Source of the DNA: an uncultured Flammeovirgaceae bacterium
GTDB taxonomy: Bacteria; Bacteroidota; Bacteroidia; Cytophagales; Cyclobacteriaceae
DNA length: 50,512 nt
Assembly: GCA_937899105.1 (NCBI GenBank)
Contig: CALBPF010000051.1
Coordinates: 1 to 50,512 of the forward strand
Direction of reading: 5' to 3'
A program made the position numbers and the translations under genes. Positions 7,257 to 17,443 of the stretch are shown in pieces. Numbering within the stretch: position 1 is the first letter of the stretch; every line of letters starts with the position of its first letter. The notes below the pieces were generated by a model. That model worked only from the letters and a program-made list of their open reading frames with translations. It had not been told where the DNA came from and did not search any database.

Positions 7257-9536
7257 ATGTCAATAAAAATAAGAAAACAAGACGCACTTAACTATCACCA
7301 ACAAGGGCAACCTGGAAAAATTGAGGTTGTACCTACCAAGGCCCTCAGCTCTCAGTTAGATTTAGCCTTGGCATATTCCCCAGGTGTAGCTGAACCTTGT
7401 AAGGATATTGCTGAGAATAAAGAAGATGTATATAAATACACTTCAAAAGGAAATCTTGTTGGAGTCATATCCAATGGTACGGCCGTTTTGGGTCTTGGAA
7501 ATATTGGAGCTGAAGCATCTAAACCTGTGATGGAGGGAAAAGGCGTATTGTTTAAAAAGTTTGCAGGAATTGACGTGTTTGATATCGAGATCAATGAAGA
7601 AGATCCCGATAAATTCATTGCTATAGTTAAATCCCTTGAGCCAACATTTGGCGGTATTAATCTCGAGGACATTAAGGCGCCGGAGAGCTTTAAAATAGAA
7701 AGTGAGCTTCGCGAGAAAATGGACATTCCCATTATGCATGACGATCAACATGGCACGGCCATTATCTCGGCGGCAGCGCTACTAAATGCTCTTGAGCTTG
7801 TTGAAAAGAAGATCGAAGATATTATAATAGTAGTAAATGGAGCCGGAGCTGCAGCCATTGCCTGCACTAAATTATATTGCTCTTTAGGAGCTAAAAAGGA
7901 GAATATTATCATGTGTGATAGTAAGGGTGTTATCCGAAGTGATCGTGATAATTTGGACTCCGTGAAAAGTGAGTTTGCAACGAATCTAGATTTGACCGAC
8001 CTCAAAGAGGCCATTAAGGGCTCTGATTTTTTTCTTGGACTTTCAGTAGCTGATATCCTAGACCCTGAAGACATTCGAACAATGGCTGATAAACCCATTG
8101 TGTTTGCTCTTGCTAATCCAAATCCGGAAATAGCCTATGACATTGCCATGGATACCCGAGAAGATATAATAATGGCCACAGGAAGGTCAGATCACCCAAA
8201 CCAAGTAAATAACGTGCTTGGCTTTCCCTATATCTTCAGGGGTGCATTAGATGTAAGAGCCACTAGCATTAATGAAGAAATGAAACTAGCGGCAGTAAGA
8301 GCGCTGGCAGATTTAGCTAAACAACCTGTTCCAGAAATGGTAAACAAGGCATATGGTGACAGCACCATCCAATTCGGTAGAGATTACCTGATACCCAAAC
8401 CCCTTGACCCAAGATTAATAACCACAATTTCCCCGGCTGTAGCTAAAGCAGCAATGGTTACTGGTGTGGCTAAAAATCACATATCAGACTGGGTAAATTA
8501 TCATGTTGAACTGCAAAAGCGAATAGGTATTGACGAAAAGTTAATGTCCAGGGTGATCAGTAGAGCCCGGAAAAATCCAAAACGCGTAGTTTTTGCCGAG
8601 GCTCATGATCTAAAAATACTAAAAGCGGCACAAACTATACAAGATGAAGGTATTGCAAAACCTATCCTACTAGGGAGAAAAGATGTCATCCAGTCGCTGG
8701 TTGAAGAGCACAATTTAGAATTAACCGAATGCCAGATTATTGATAATTATGATGAAAACGACAGAATTCATATTTATGCTGATGCTCTTTACGAAAAGCG
8801 CAAAAGAAAAGGCCTCACTAAATATGATGCTGTCAAGTTGATGCGAGAGAGAAATTATTTTGGCTGTATGATGGTGGAAAAAGGAGAGGCGGATGCCTTT
8901 ATTTCAGGGCTCACCAAAGATTACCCCAAAACTATCTTACCTGCACTACAGGTCATCGGTACGAGTGAGGAACATCGCCGTGTAGCAGGAATGTACATTA
9001 TTATGAATAAAAATGGCACATTCTTCTTTTCAGATACTACCGTTAATGTACATCCAAACCCGGAAGAACTGGCTGACATTATACAAATGACAGCACGGGG
9101 GGTAAAGTTTTTTGATATTGAACCAAGGATGGCCGTTCTTTCTTACTCTAACTTTGGAACATCTAAAGGCTATGTTCCCGATAAAGCCCGAACGGCAGTC
9201 CAGATTGCTCAGGAAAGGAATCCCACTCTTATAATCGACGGTGATATTCAAGCTAATGTAGCTCTTAATACGAGTATTCAAAAGGAGAATTATCCCTTTA
9301 GCAACCTGGCCGATAAAGGAGCCAATACCCTTATTTTTCCTGATTTGGCTTCCGGAAACATCGCCTATAAACTGGTCATGGAAATTGGTGGAGCAGAGGC
9401 CATAGGCCCTATTCTTTTAGGTATGAAAAAGCCGGTACACATCTTACAGCTTGGCAGTTCTATTCGCGATATAGTGAATATGGCAGCCATCGCTGTCGTA
9501 GATGCGCAAACATTTGACAAGAAGAAAAGCAAATGA
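7257..9536 (+). CDS. maeB: NADP-dependent malic enzyme MaeB (malic enzyme-PTA fusion)
   Basis: The 759-residue protein oxidatively decarboxylates malate to pyruvate, supplying NADPH in the cytoplasm. The N-terminal half holds the malic and NAD-binding domains ('LALAYSPGVAEPCKDI', 'NGTAVLGLGNIGAEASKPVM', 'MHDDQHGTAIISAAAL', dinucleotide motif 'VVNGAGAAAIAC'). From about residue 430 a phosphotransacetylase-like domain follows ('KRVVFAEAHDLKILKAA...', 'GDIQANVALN'), usually regulatory through acetyl-CoA rather than catalytic. The length is typical of the MaeB fusion. Its TGA overlaps the ruvA start by 4 nt (ATGA), indicating co-transcription with ruvA. Confidence 0.95.
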   Translation: MSIKIRKQDALNYHQQGQPGKIEVVPTKALSSQLDLALAYSPGVAEPCKDIAENKEDVYKYTSKGNLVGVISNGTAVLGLGNIGAEASKPVMEGKGVLFKKFAGIDVFDIEINEEDPDKFIAIVKSLEPTFGGINLEDIKAPESFKIESELREKMDIPIMHDDQHGTAIISAAALLNALELVEKKIEDIIIVVNGAGAAAIACTKLYCSLGAKKENIIMCDSKGVIRSDRDNLDSVKSEFATNLDLTDLKEAIKGSDFFLGLSVADILDPEDIRTMADKPIVFALANPNPEIAYDIAMDTREDIIMATGRSDHPNQVNNVLGFPYIFRGALDVRATSINEEMKLAAVRALADLAKQPVPEMVNKAYGDSTIQFGRDYLIPKPLDPRLITTISPAVAKAAMVTGVAKNHISDWVNYHVELQKRIGIDEKLMSRVISRARKNPKRVVFAEAHDLKILKAAQTIQDEGIAKPILLGRKDVIQSLVEEHNLELTECQIIDNYDENDRIHIYADALYEKRKRKGLTKYDAVKLMRERNYFGCMMVEKGEADAFISGLTKDYPKTILPALQVIGTSEEHRRVAGMYIIMNKNGTFFFSDTTVNVHPNPEELADIIQMTARGVKFFDIEPRMAVLSYSNFGTSKGYVPDKARTAVQIAQERNPTLIIDGDIQANVALNTSIQKENYPFSNLADKGANTLIFPDLASGNIAYKLVMEIGGAEAIGPILLGMKKPVHILQLGSSIRDIVNMAAIAVVDAQTFDKKKSK

Positions 9537-10126
9537 TCGCATATTTAAAAGGTAAGTTAGTTTTAAAAGAGCCAACCCATATTTTGCTTGATGTGGGTGG
9601 AATAGGATATCACGTTAATATATCCTTATCAACCTACAGTCACCTGAAAGACAAGGAGAACACCTTAATTCATACATACTTGCATGTAAAAGAAGACTCG
9701 CACACATTGTATGGGTTTAGTGATGAAAGTGAAAAAGGCATGTTCATGCACCTTATTTCTATTTCAGGTATAGGGCCGAGTATCGGATTAATGATTCAAT
9801 CTTCGTTATCAAGCAAAGAACTAAAAGAAGCGATTGCCAATGAAGAGGTAAAAACCATCCAAAGTGTTAAGGGAGTAGGCGCTAAAACCGCTCAAAGAGT
9901 AATCCTGGAACTCAAAGATAAAATTAGAAAAGAGGGCTTTGAAACTGCGGGAAAAGAAATCGTTTCTACCCCGCGCAATACGGTGAAGAGTGAAGCGTTA
10001 TCTGCTTTGGTAACGTTGGGAATCAATAAAAACGCGGCCGAAAAAAGTATTGATGGCATCCTGAAAAATTCAGGAAATACAATTACATTGGAGGAATTGA
10101 TCAAGCTTGCCCTCAAAAACGCGTGA
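9533..10126 (+). CDS. ruvA: Holliday junction branch migration protein RuvA
   Basis: The 197-residue protein binds four-way DNA junctions as a tetramer and positions the RuvB motor during recombinational repair. An N-terminal OB-fold starts 'MIAYLKGKLVLKEPTHILLD', two helix-hairpin-helix motifs follow ('LISISGIGPSIGLMI', 'IQSVKGVGAKTAQRVILELK'), and a C-terminal three-helix domain ('ALSALVTLGINKNAAEKSI') contacts RuvB. Length is normal. It overlaps maeB by 4 nt and ends 15 nt before sprA; ruvA next to sprA is, as I recall, a common arrangement in Bacteroidota. Confidence 0.97.
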   Translation: MIAYLKGKLVLKEPTHILLDVGGIGYHVNISLSTYSHLKDKENTLIHTYLHVKEDSHTLYGFSDESEKGMFMHLISISGIGPSIGLMIQSSLSSKELKEAIANEEVKTIQSVKGVGAKTAQRVILELKDKIRKEGFETAGKEIVSTPRNTVKSEALSALVTLGINKNAAEKSIDGILKNSGNTITLEELIKLALKNA

Positions 10127-10141
10127 TAATTTTTTTACGTT

Positions 10142-12487
10142 TTGACATTCCGTAGATTCAATTATTCTTTATGGGCATTTATTGCTGTTTGCGTAGGCTG
10201 CATAGGCCTTGCATTTACCGTGAGCCCTCGGTCACAGCGCTTAACGGATGTCGATCTTTCTTCGTTCTACCCACTGCCAGATACAACGGAAGCAGATACC
10301 GTAGATAAACCCTATGAACCTTCAAGAAAACCTATATTCGAACCTAAAGATCGACTTGGTGATCCGTTTAGCAATAATTTAAGTAAGTCACCTCTACTGC
10401 TAAAAGACCCGGCGAGTCTGAAGCTTGACGTTGCCATTGACACAGGCTTAAATTACACTATCTACGAAAAAATAGGTGATCTGAATTACCGTCCTACTTC
10501 TTCGATGAGTTTTGAGGAGTTTAAGCAATACCAGGAGCGTCAAATGCTTAAAGACTACTGGAAGAATAGAAGCGCCGGATTAGATGGAGAAAGTGCTGTG
10601 AGTGGAAGAAGCCTTATCCCACCCATTTATATTAGCCCCATATTTGATAGAATTTTTGGAGGTACTTATGTAGAAATCATTCCCCGAGGTTTTGTAACTC
10701 TTGATTTTGGCGGTAGATGGCAAAGAATAAATAATCCCCAAATACCTATTCGTCAGCAGAGAAACGGAGGCTTTGAATTTGACCAGCAAATCAGTATGAA
10801 CGTGACCGGTAAAATTGGTGAGAAGTTACAAGTTACAGCCAATTTTGACAATAACAACTCATTCGACTTTGAAAACAATCTGAAAGTAGAATATACCGGC
10901 TTTGAAGAGGATATTCTTCAAAAACTGGAAATAGGTAATGTCAGTTTACCGCTGAACAATAGTTTAATTACAGGCGCTCAAAACTTGTTTGGCGTAAAAG
11001 CCCAACTTCAATTTGGAGATCTTTTCGTAACTACTGTCGCTTCAACACAACGAGGTAAATCAGAGACGATTGAAATTGAAGGCGGAGGTGCACAAGGAAG
11101 AGAATTCGAGGTATTGGCCTCGAACTATGACGAAAATCGTCACTTTTTTCTGGGACATTTTTTCCGAGAAAATTATGAAAGTTGGGTAGCGGGTGTTCCT
11201 TTAATTAGCTCCGGAGTAAATGTTACTAATGTTGAAGTATATGTAGTAAACCGAAATAATGATACAGAAACGCTTAGGGATGTTGTTGGGTTAATGGATT
11301 TAGCCGAACCTGATTCTGAAAATATTTTTAGAGATGCCGTAGTTACTCCAAACACAGGTCAGACTACCAATAGCAACGAAGCCAATAACCTTTTTGACGG
11401 ACCAGGCCAGATACTTCCTGAACAAAGCAGTACCCAGCGAAATTCCGACCAGATAAATAATTTTCTTGAAAATCAAGGTCTGCAGGAAGGTCTCGATTTT
11501 GAAAAGATCACAAGTGCAAGAAAACTGGACTTTAACGAATACACCATCAACTCAAAACTTGGGTATATATCCTTATTTAGAAAACTCCAAAATGACGAAG
11601 CGTTGGCGGTATCTTATCAATATAGCTTCAATGGACAGTCCTACACAGTAGGTGAGTTATCCAGGGATTATACCACACTGGAAGAAGACAAGGTAGTGTT
11701 CTTAAAATTGTTGCGCCCTAGGCAAATCCGAATTGATGCTTCTTTGGATCCCAATGACAATTCACTACCTGAGATAAGGGTCCCCACCTGGGAGTTGATG
11801 ATGAAAAATATTTATGCGCTTAACGCATCCAACATTAATCCCGAAGGTTTTCAATTACGGGTCATATACAGAGACGATAACACCGGAATCGACAATCCGC
11901 AATTACAGGAAGGAGTCACAGCCAGCACAAAACCGCTTATTGAAATATTAGGATTAGATAAGCTTAACCCAAACAATGACCCTCAACGCGATGGAAACTT
12001 TGACTTTGTTGAAGATATAACTATTGACACGGAAACAGGTGTTGTCATTTTTCCTTTTCTTCGTCCTTTTAGCGATGCCCTGACCAATGAATTCAACGAC
12101 GACCCCCGAGAAGAAGATCTAATAGCCAAGTATTCATACGACGAATTATATAATAGGACATTAATTGATGCCCAACTGGTTTCTAGTAAAAATAAATATT
12201 TCATTCAGGGGTCTTTTCAATCCGGCTCTTCCAATGAGATTGTAATTCCCGGGTTTAACATTGCCGAAGGTTCAGTTCGTGTTTTTGCAGGAGGATCTCC
12301 ATTGGTGGAGAATACAGATTACCGCGTGGATTACACCTTCGGGAAGGTCAGTATCATTAATGAAGGTGTTTTAAACTCCGGCAAGAAGATCACTATTTCT
12401 TATGAAAAAGCTGATCTATTCAATTTTCAATCAAGAACGCTTTTAGGCGCCCGGTTCGACTATAAGGTTAACGATGATATAAATTAA
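10142..12487 (+). CDS. sprA: T9SS translocon SprA, N-terminal part up to an in-frame TAA
   Basis: SprA (Sov) is the very large outer-membrane barrel that forms the type IX secretion conduit and is needed for gliding in Flavobacterium. This segment of 781 codons starts at TTG 10142, with no in-frame ATG nearby, and has an N-terminal hydrophobic signal followed by 'IPPIYISPIFDRIFGGTYVEIIPRG', 'QISMNVTGKIGEKLQVTANFDNN' and other SprA-type stretches. It ends in TAA at 12485-12487 just after 'ARFDYKVNDDIN'. The frame then continues unshifted through 12488-17392 with matching SprA sequence; the joined length, about 2,417 codons, agrees with known SprA (about 2,400). The gene is therefore full-length except for one stop codon. 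Confidence 0.9.
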   Translation: MTFRRFNYSLWAFIAVCVGCIGLAFTVSPRSQRLTDVDLSSFYPLPDTTEADTVDKPYEPSRKPIFEPKDRLGDPFSNNLSKSPLLLKDPASLKLDVAIDTGLNYTIYEKIGDLNYRPTSSMSFEEFKQYQERQMLKDYWKNRSAGLDGESAVSGRSLIPPIYISPIFDRIFGGTYVEIIPRGFVTLDFGGRWQRINNPQIPIRQQRNGGFEFDQQISMNVTGKIGEKLQVTANFDNNNSFDFENNLKVEYTGFEEDILQKLEIGNVSLPLNNSLITGAQNLFGVKAQLQFGDLFVTTVASTQRGKSETIEIEGGGAQGREFEVLASNYDENRHFFLGHFFRENYESWVAGVPLISSGVNVTNVEVYVVNRNNDTETLRDVVGLMDLAEPDSENIFRDAVVTPNTGQTTNSNEANNLFDGPGQILPEQSSTQRNSDQINNFLENQGLQEGLDFEKITSARKLDFNEYTINSKLGYISLFRKLQNDEALAVSYQYSFNGQSYTVGELSRDYTTLEEDKVVFLKLLRPRQIRIDASLDPNDNSLPEIRVPTWELMMKNIYALNASNINPEGFQLRVIYRDDNTGIDNPQLQEGVTASTKPLIEILGLDKLNPNNDPQRDGNFDFVEDITIDTETGVVIFPFLRPFSDALTNEFNDDPREEDLIAKYSYDELYNRTLIDAQLVSSKNKYFIQGSFQSGSSNEIVIPGFNIAEGSVRVFAGGSPLVENTDYRVDYTFGKVSIINEGVLNSGKKITISYEKADLFNFQSRTLLGARFDYKVNDDIN
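12485..12487 (+). other. In-frame TAA inside sprA
   Basis: The codons around it read ...D-D-I-N-TAA-G-A-T-I-L-R-L-N-E-R-P-L. SprA homologues, as I recall them, carry a hydrophobic residue then G-[AS]-T at this position, so TTA (Leu) changed to TAA by one base would explain it. Upstream and downstream frames are identical. Confidence 0.9.
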
Positions 12488-12520
12488 GGAGCTACTATTT
12501 TAAGGCTTAATGAACGGCCT

Positions 12521-15500
12521 TTGATTACAAGAATTAGTGTAGGAAATGAACCAACCAGAAATACCAAGTACGGATTCGATATCAACTTGCAAAAAGAATC
12601 AAGGTTTATTACCAAAATGCTTGATAAGTTACCCTTGCTTCAGACCAAAGAACCTTCAACTATTAATTTCAATGCGGAATTTGCACAGTTAATTCCAGGT
12701 ACTTCTAACATTGTAGACGGAGAAGGCACTTCATATATTGACGATTTTGAAAACTCGGCAACTCCGTTTTCCTTGAACAACCCTGCCAACTGGCGATTAG
12801 CTTCAACGCCAGATGTTCGTTTCAAACCGAACTTTCATGGAACTGGGGGTGTACGAAGTGAAAATGATTTTAGAGCAAAATTAGCCTGGTACCAAATAGA
12901 TAATCTCTTCTATAGAAATGACAGAAGAACTCCAGATGTTATTACTGATGAAGAATTAGACAATCATTTTGTGAGGGCAGTCACACCACAGGAAATATTT
13001 CCCGGGTTAGATCCTAACATTATAAACTTTCAGCAAATATTCGATCTTGCCTATTATCCAAACGAAAGAGGTCAGTACAACTACACGTCTCAAACTTCAG
13101 CAGATGGAATGTTGCTAACTACAAACCCAAAGCAGAACTGGGGCGGTATCACAAATGCCATCCGGTCTGAGGTGGATTTTGACAAGGCAAATGTTGAGTA
13201 TATTGAATTCTGGATGATGGATCCGTTTTTACAGCTTTCAAACCCAGGGAGCCCAAACGTGAATATCTCCGGAAATCCCGGAACTACAAGAGGCGGAGAT
13301 TTGTATTTCAATTTGGGTAGTATATCAGAAGACGTAATCCCAGACAACAGGCATGGATTTGAGAACGGGTTGCCACCTAACGGTGTTGCAAGTAACCGCG
13401 AAGCTGTAGATAGCACTGAGTGGGGTTTCGTCACTCGTGAACCCTTCTTGACAAATGCATTTGATAATTCAGAATCTGCACGAGACAATCAGGACATTGG
13501 CCTTGACGGATTGAATAATGCCGATGAGCAAGTTTTTTTTAACACTAATTTCGATGATCCTTCGGCGGACGATTTCACTTATTTTCTTGGCGATGACCTG
13601 GATGAGAGAAATGCCGGCATCCTTGAGCGTTATAAAAACTTCAATGGATTGGAAGATAATTCTCCGGTGGTCACAAGTCAAAACTCTCTCTTCACACCTT
13701 CAGGCACCACTTTACCTGACAACGAAGACCTCAATGATGACAATACACTTAGTGAGTTGGAAGAATTCTATGAATACAAAGTGGATCTAGAGCCCGGAGA
13801 ACTGTCAAACAACAAATACGTGGTGGATCAGATCACAGCAGATACAGATCTCACTAGTGGAGACCAGGTGACCTGGTATTTATTTAGGATCCCCATTCGC
13901 CAATTTGATGCACGCTTTGGAAATATTTCAGGCTTTAAAAGTATCCGCTATATGCGTATGTATATGACTGATTTTGAAGAGCCTGTAGTATTACGTTTAG
14001 CTAACTTCAGATTTGTAGCCAGCCGCTGGAGAAGGGACCCGGGAAGATTTGAAGAAGCAAATTTTGACGCACGTGGAGATAGAGATGCCGTTCCCGACGA
14101 TTTTACTGTTTCCGTGGTAAACATTGAGGAAAACGGAGCCGGAACAGACACTCAATCGCCTTATGTGCTTCCTCCAGGCTTTGACAGGGATAGAGATAAT
14201 ACTTCCGCCGTGGAAAGAAGGCTTAATGAGCAATCACTACAGGTATGTGTAGAAGACATTGATGACGGGCAAGCAAGAGCCGTAGTAAAACAGGTTGGGT
14301 TGGATTTAATCAATTATGGTCGTATTAAAATGTTTCTACACGCTGACAGCCAAACGGCCGAAGAAGATGGGGAGGTTACCGCTTTTTTACGCCTGGGTAC
14401 TGATGTAGATTCAAACTATTATGAAATCGAAATCCCATTAAAAATAACGCCTCCAGGATCTGAGGTAGTATCCGAAATTTGGCCTGATAGCAATGAAATC
14501 GATCTCGACATTAATCAGCTTTACGCACTTAAAAGTGAGAGAGACCGGCTTGGTTTAAACAAAAGACTTATTTTCCCAAGAGATAGCTCCAAAGTGGTAG
14601 GGAAGCACAGAATCAGGCTCCGGGGTAATCCTGATTTAAGCGCGGTAGAATGGCTGACCATAGGAGTTAGAAATCCCAAGTCCGCAGATGGCAGACCTCA
14701 ATCCGCATGTGTATGGGCAAATGAATTGAGAGTTACAGATTTCGATCGAACTAAAGGGTGGGCAACTAACGCAACTCTAAACGCAAAGCTTGCCGACCTG
14801 GCCAATATTACAGCGACCGTCAGGCATACTACCTTTGGTTTTGGGGGTATTCAGTCCAGAATTGCTGAGCGAACCAGGGAAGAAACCACTTCTTATGATA
14901 TTTCTGCGAATATCACTTTGGACAAACTTCTCCCTGAGCGCCTGGGCTTAAAAGTGCCTATGTTTGTTAGCTATCAGAAGACAACCATAAAACCACGTTT
15001 TGACCCGGCCAATCCAGACATAACAGTTGAAGCCGCACTCCAATCATTCGAAACACAGGAGGAAAGAGATGAATATGAGGATATCGTAACGGACACTGAG
15101 ACAAGAAGAAGCATTAATTTTATAAATGTCAGGAAGGTAAAGGTTAAAGAAGACGCAAAAAAGCACATCTATGACTTTGAAAACTTCAGCTTTTCTTACT
15201 CTTTCAGCGAAGTACTTCAGACAAATTTCAACCTTCAACGTTTTCTGAGAGAAAATCAGTCCGGTTCAATAGCTTATAATTATAGCCCTACAAATGAGCC
15301 CTGGGAACCTTTCAAAAACTCGAAACTACTTGATAAGAAGTACCTCAAATTGCTAAAGGAATTTAACATTAATCCGATACCCACCAATATTTCAGTGCGC
15401 TGGGATTTAGATAGACAACTTGTTCAGCGTATTTATAGAAACGATAATAACGGTAATCTTGAAAATTTCGAGAAATTTTTCACATTTAATAGAAATTACA

Positions 15501-17392
15501 ATGTTCGTTGGGATCTGACAAAAAGTATATCTATTGACTATGCGGCAAGAGCGGAGGCAATAATTGACGAACCTAATAGCAGCCCGTTTGGTGGTGAAAG
15601 CCTGGAGCCTTCAGATTCATTACGGTTTATTTCCAGAAGTCAATACCGGGATTCAATATGGTCTAACCTGAAGAGCCTGGGACGTATGAAGAATTTCAAT
15701 CAATCCATCAACGCTAATTATCGGCTTCCATTAGATAAGATACCTTTAACCGATTGGATCAGCAGTGACTATCGTTATCAAGTAAGTTATGCCTGGACTG
15801 CAGGACCATTCTACTCTGACCAAAACCTGGCCGACAGCCTGGGCTTTGGAAATACAATTCAAAACAGCAGAGATAATTCAATAAGTGGGAAACTTGATTT
15901 GGTAAAATTGTATAATAAAGTAGGGTTCCTGAAGAAAATCAATTCACCTCCCAGGAATACTCGTAGAAGCAGCTTAAGGCAAAACACTCCAGCCGATACC
16001 GTCACAACCAAAACTAGAGAAAACAAATTAGCCAAGGGTTTCCTCAAGTTCCTGATGTCCTTCCGGTCCGTAAATGCTACCTACTCACTTAGGGAAGGTA
16101 CTATACTGAACGGTTTTACGCCACGTGTGTATTTATTCGGTATGGACAGTAGCTTTAATGAGCCTGGCTGGGGTTTTATTTTAGGTTCCCAAAATCCTGA
16201 TATTCGAAATCGTCTGGCGAGTAAAAATCTACTAAGTACAAATCCAAATCTTACCGCCCCATTTACTCAAACGGAAACGGAAACAATAGATATTAGGGCG
16301 GATCTTGAACCCTTCAAAGATTTTAAGGTTCAACTCAGCGCAAAAAAAACAAAAAATTCTGCTTTTGAAGAAATCTTTCGTTTCGACGAGGATCTCGGCG
16401 AATTTCGCTCATTAAATCCGTCAAGGTCGGGAGCCTACAATATATCATTCTTAACGATAGCAACTGCTTTTAAAGGAAGTGATGACGACAACAACTCGCC
16501 TGTTTTTGAGGACTTTGAGCGTAACAGATTGGAAATTTTATCAAGATTCAGAGAAATCAATCCTGAATATGATACAAACTCACAAGACATACTGATACCA
16601 GCTTTTATTGCGGCGTACTCCGGTAAAGATGCCAGTGATATAAGTTTAAGTCCTTTCCCTAAAACTCCTATTCCAAACTGGAGAATCGATTTTGCCGGTT
16701 TAGGAAAAATACCTGCCCTTCAGGAAAAGTTTCAATCGGTTAGTATTACTCACGCATATCAATCAAGCTATTCTGTAACCAACTATAATAGTAACCTGGA
16801 ATATGAAAATGGATTAGAACTAACGAATGGGCTGGATGAGTACAATACCAGTGTTTTTGCCAGTGACCCTAATAATGACGGTAATTTGATCCCAATTTAT
16901 AACATAAGTCAGGTAATGATCAGCGAGCAGTTTAGTCCTTTAATCGGCATAAGTGTAAGAACCAAAAGTAGGCTTACCGCTAAAGTAGAGTATAAAACCA
17001 AGCGTGATATTGCGCTAAACATTAATAACGCACAAGTCACTGAGGTAAATAGCAATGATGTGGTGTTAGAAATGGGTTTCACCAAGGCCAATTTCAGGCT
17101 CCCTTTTAAATCTCAGGGCAGAGTAATTACATTAAAAAACGACCTCACATTTAGAATGAACTTCACAATTCGTGACACTGAAACCATACAGCGAAGAATA
17201 GACGAGATCAATACCGTCACAAATGGCGCTTTAAATATTCAGTTCAGACCCAACGTTAGTTACGTACTTAACGAAAAATTGAATCTGCAATTTTATTTTG
17301 AACGAAATATTAACGAACCTAAAATATCTACCTCATTCCGCAGGGCCACTACGAGGCTGGGTGTTCAAGTAAGATTCAGTTTAGCACAATAA
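12521..17392 (+). CDS. sprA: T9SS translocon SprA, C-terminal part after the in-frame TAA
   Basis: Continuation of sprA in the same frame. TTG 12521 is only the first possible restart; recognisable SprA sequence begins directly after the TAA (from 12488), so 12521 is unlikely to be a native start. The 1,623 residues from it contain 'ISVGNEPTRNTKYGFDINLQ', the plug/cap-like middle region with many Asp/Asn-rich loops ('DDFENSATPFSLNNPANWRL'), and a long series of amphipathic strands ending 'RLGVQVRFSLAQ', the aromatic-ended last strand expected of an outer-membrane barrel. On its own this piece would lack a signal peptide and the N-terminal barrel strands, so it should not be exported if the stop is real. 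Confidence 0.88.
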   Translation: MITRISVGNEPTRNTKYGFDINLQKESRFITKMLDKLPLLQTKEPSTINFNAEFAQLIPGTSNIVDGEGTSYIDDFENSATPFSLNNPANWRLASTPDVRFKPNFHGTGGVRSENDFRAKLAWYQIDNLFYRNDRRTPDVITDEELDNHFVRAVTPQEIFPGLDPNIINFQQIFDLAYYPNERGQYNYTSQTSADGMLLTTNPKQNWGGITNAIRSEVDFDKANVEYIEFWMMDPFLQLSNPGSPNVNISGNPGTTRGGDLYFNLGSISEDVIPDNRHGFENGLPPNGVASNREAVDSTEWGFVTREPFLTNAFDNSESARDNQDIGLDGLNNADEQVFFNTNFDDPSADDFTYFLGDDLDERNAGILERYKNFNGLEDNSPVVTSQNSLFTPSGTTLPDNEDLNDDNTLSELEEFYEYKVDLEPGELSNNKYVVDQITADTDLTSGDQVTWYLFRIPIRQFDARFGNISGFKSIRYMRMYMTDFEEPVVLRLANFRFVASRWRRDPGRFEEANFDARGDRDAVPDDFTVSVVNIEENGAGTDTQSPYVLPPGFDRDRDNTSAVERRLNEQSLQVCVEDIDDGQARAVVKQVGLDLINYGRIKMFLHADSQTAEEDGEVTAFLRLGTDVDSNYYEIEIPLKITPPGSEVVSEIWPDSNEIDLDINQLYALKSERDRLGLNKRLIFPRDSSKVVGKHRIRLRGNPDLSAVEWLTIGVRNPKSADGRPQSACVWANELRVTDFDRTKGWATNATLNAKLADLANITATVRHTTFGFGGIQSRIAERTREETTSYDISANITLDKLLPERLGLKVPMFVSYQKTTIKPRFDPANPDITVEAALQSFETQEERDEYEDIVTDTETRRSINFINVRKVKVKEDAKKHIYDFENFSFSYSFSEVLQTNFNLQRFLRENQSGSIAYNYSPTNEPWEPFKNSKLLDKKYLKLLKEFNINPIPTNISVRWDLDRQLVQRIYRNDNNGNLENFEKFFTFNRNYNVRWDLTKSISIDYAARAEAIIDEPNSSPFGGESLEPSDSLRFISRSQYRDSIWSNLKSLGRMKNFNQSINANYRLPLDKIPLTDWISSDYRYQVSYAWTAGPFYSDQNLADSLGFGNTIQNSRDNSISGKLDLVKLYNKVGFLKKINSPPRNTRRSSLRQNTPADTVTTKTRENKLAKGFLKFLMSFRSVNATYSLREGTILNGFTPRVYLFGMDSSFNEPGWGFILGSQNPDIRNRLASKNLLSTNPNLTAPFTQTETETIDIRADLEPFKDFKVQLSAKKTKNSAFEEIFRFDEDLGEFRSLNPSRSGAYNISFLTIATAFKGSDDDNNSPVFEDFERNRLEILSRFREINPEYDTNSQDILIPAFIAAYSGKDASDISLSPFPKTPIPNWRIDFAGLGKIPALQEKFQSVSITHAYQSSYSVTNYNSNLEYENGLELTNGLDEYNTSVFASDPNNDGNLIPIYNISQVMISEQFSPLIGISVRTKSRLTAKVEYKTKRDIALNINNAQVTEVNSNDVVLEMGFTKANFRLPFKSQGRVITLKNDLTFRMNFTIRDTETIQRRIDEINTVTNGALNIQFRPNVSYVLNEKLNLQFYFERNINEPKISTSFRRATTRLGVQVRFSLAQ

Positions 17393-17394
17393 AA

Positions 17395-17425
17395 TTTTCC
17401 GAGTTAAAAAAACCATGTATTTTTG
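17395..17425 (+). promoter_or_regulatory. Promoter for gcvH
   Basis: TTTT (17395-17398), 19 nt spacer, TATTTTTG (17418-17425), a full match to the Bacteroidota -7 element. It lies between the sprA stop and the gcvH ATG at 17444, and covers the in-frame TTG at 17423, which argues against that TTG as a start. Confidence 0.6.
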
Positions 17426-17443
17426 GCTTCAAAATATAATCCT

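Noticed and set aside
4624..17392. Recoding of TAA as a sense codon in this organism
   Set aside because: TAA terminates many intact genes here at the expected length (EnvC-like, DUF4837, TonB-like, sprA itself), so it is a normal stop.
17423..17443. TTG start extending gcvH by seven residues
   Set aside because: It lies inside the predicted -7 promoter element and the family N-terminus begins at ATG 17444.
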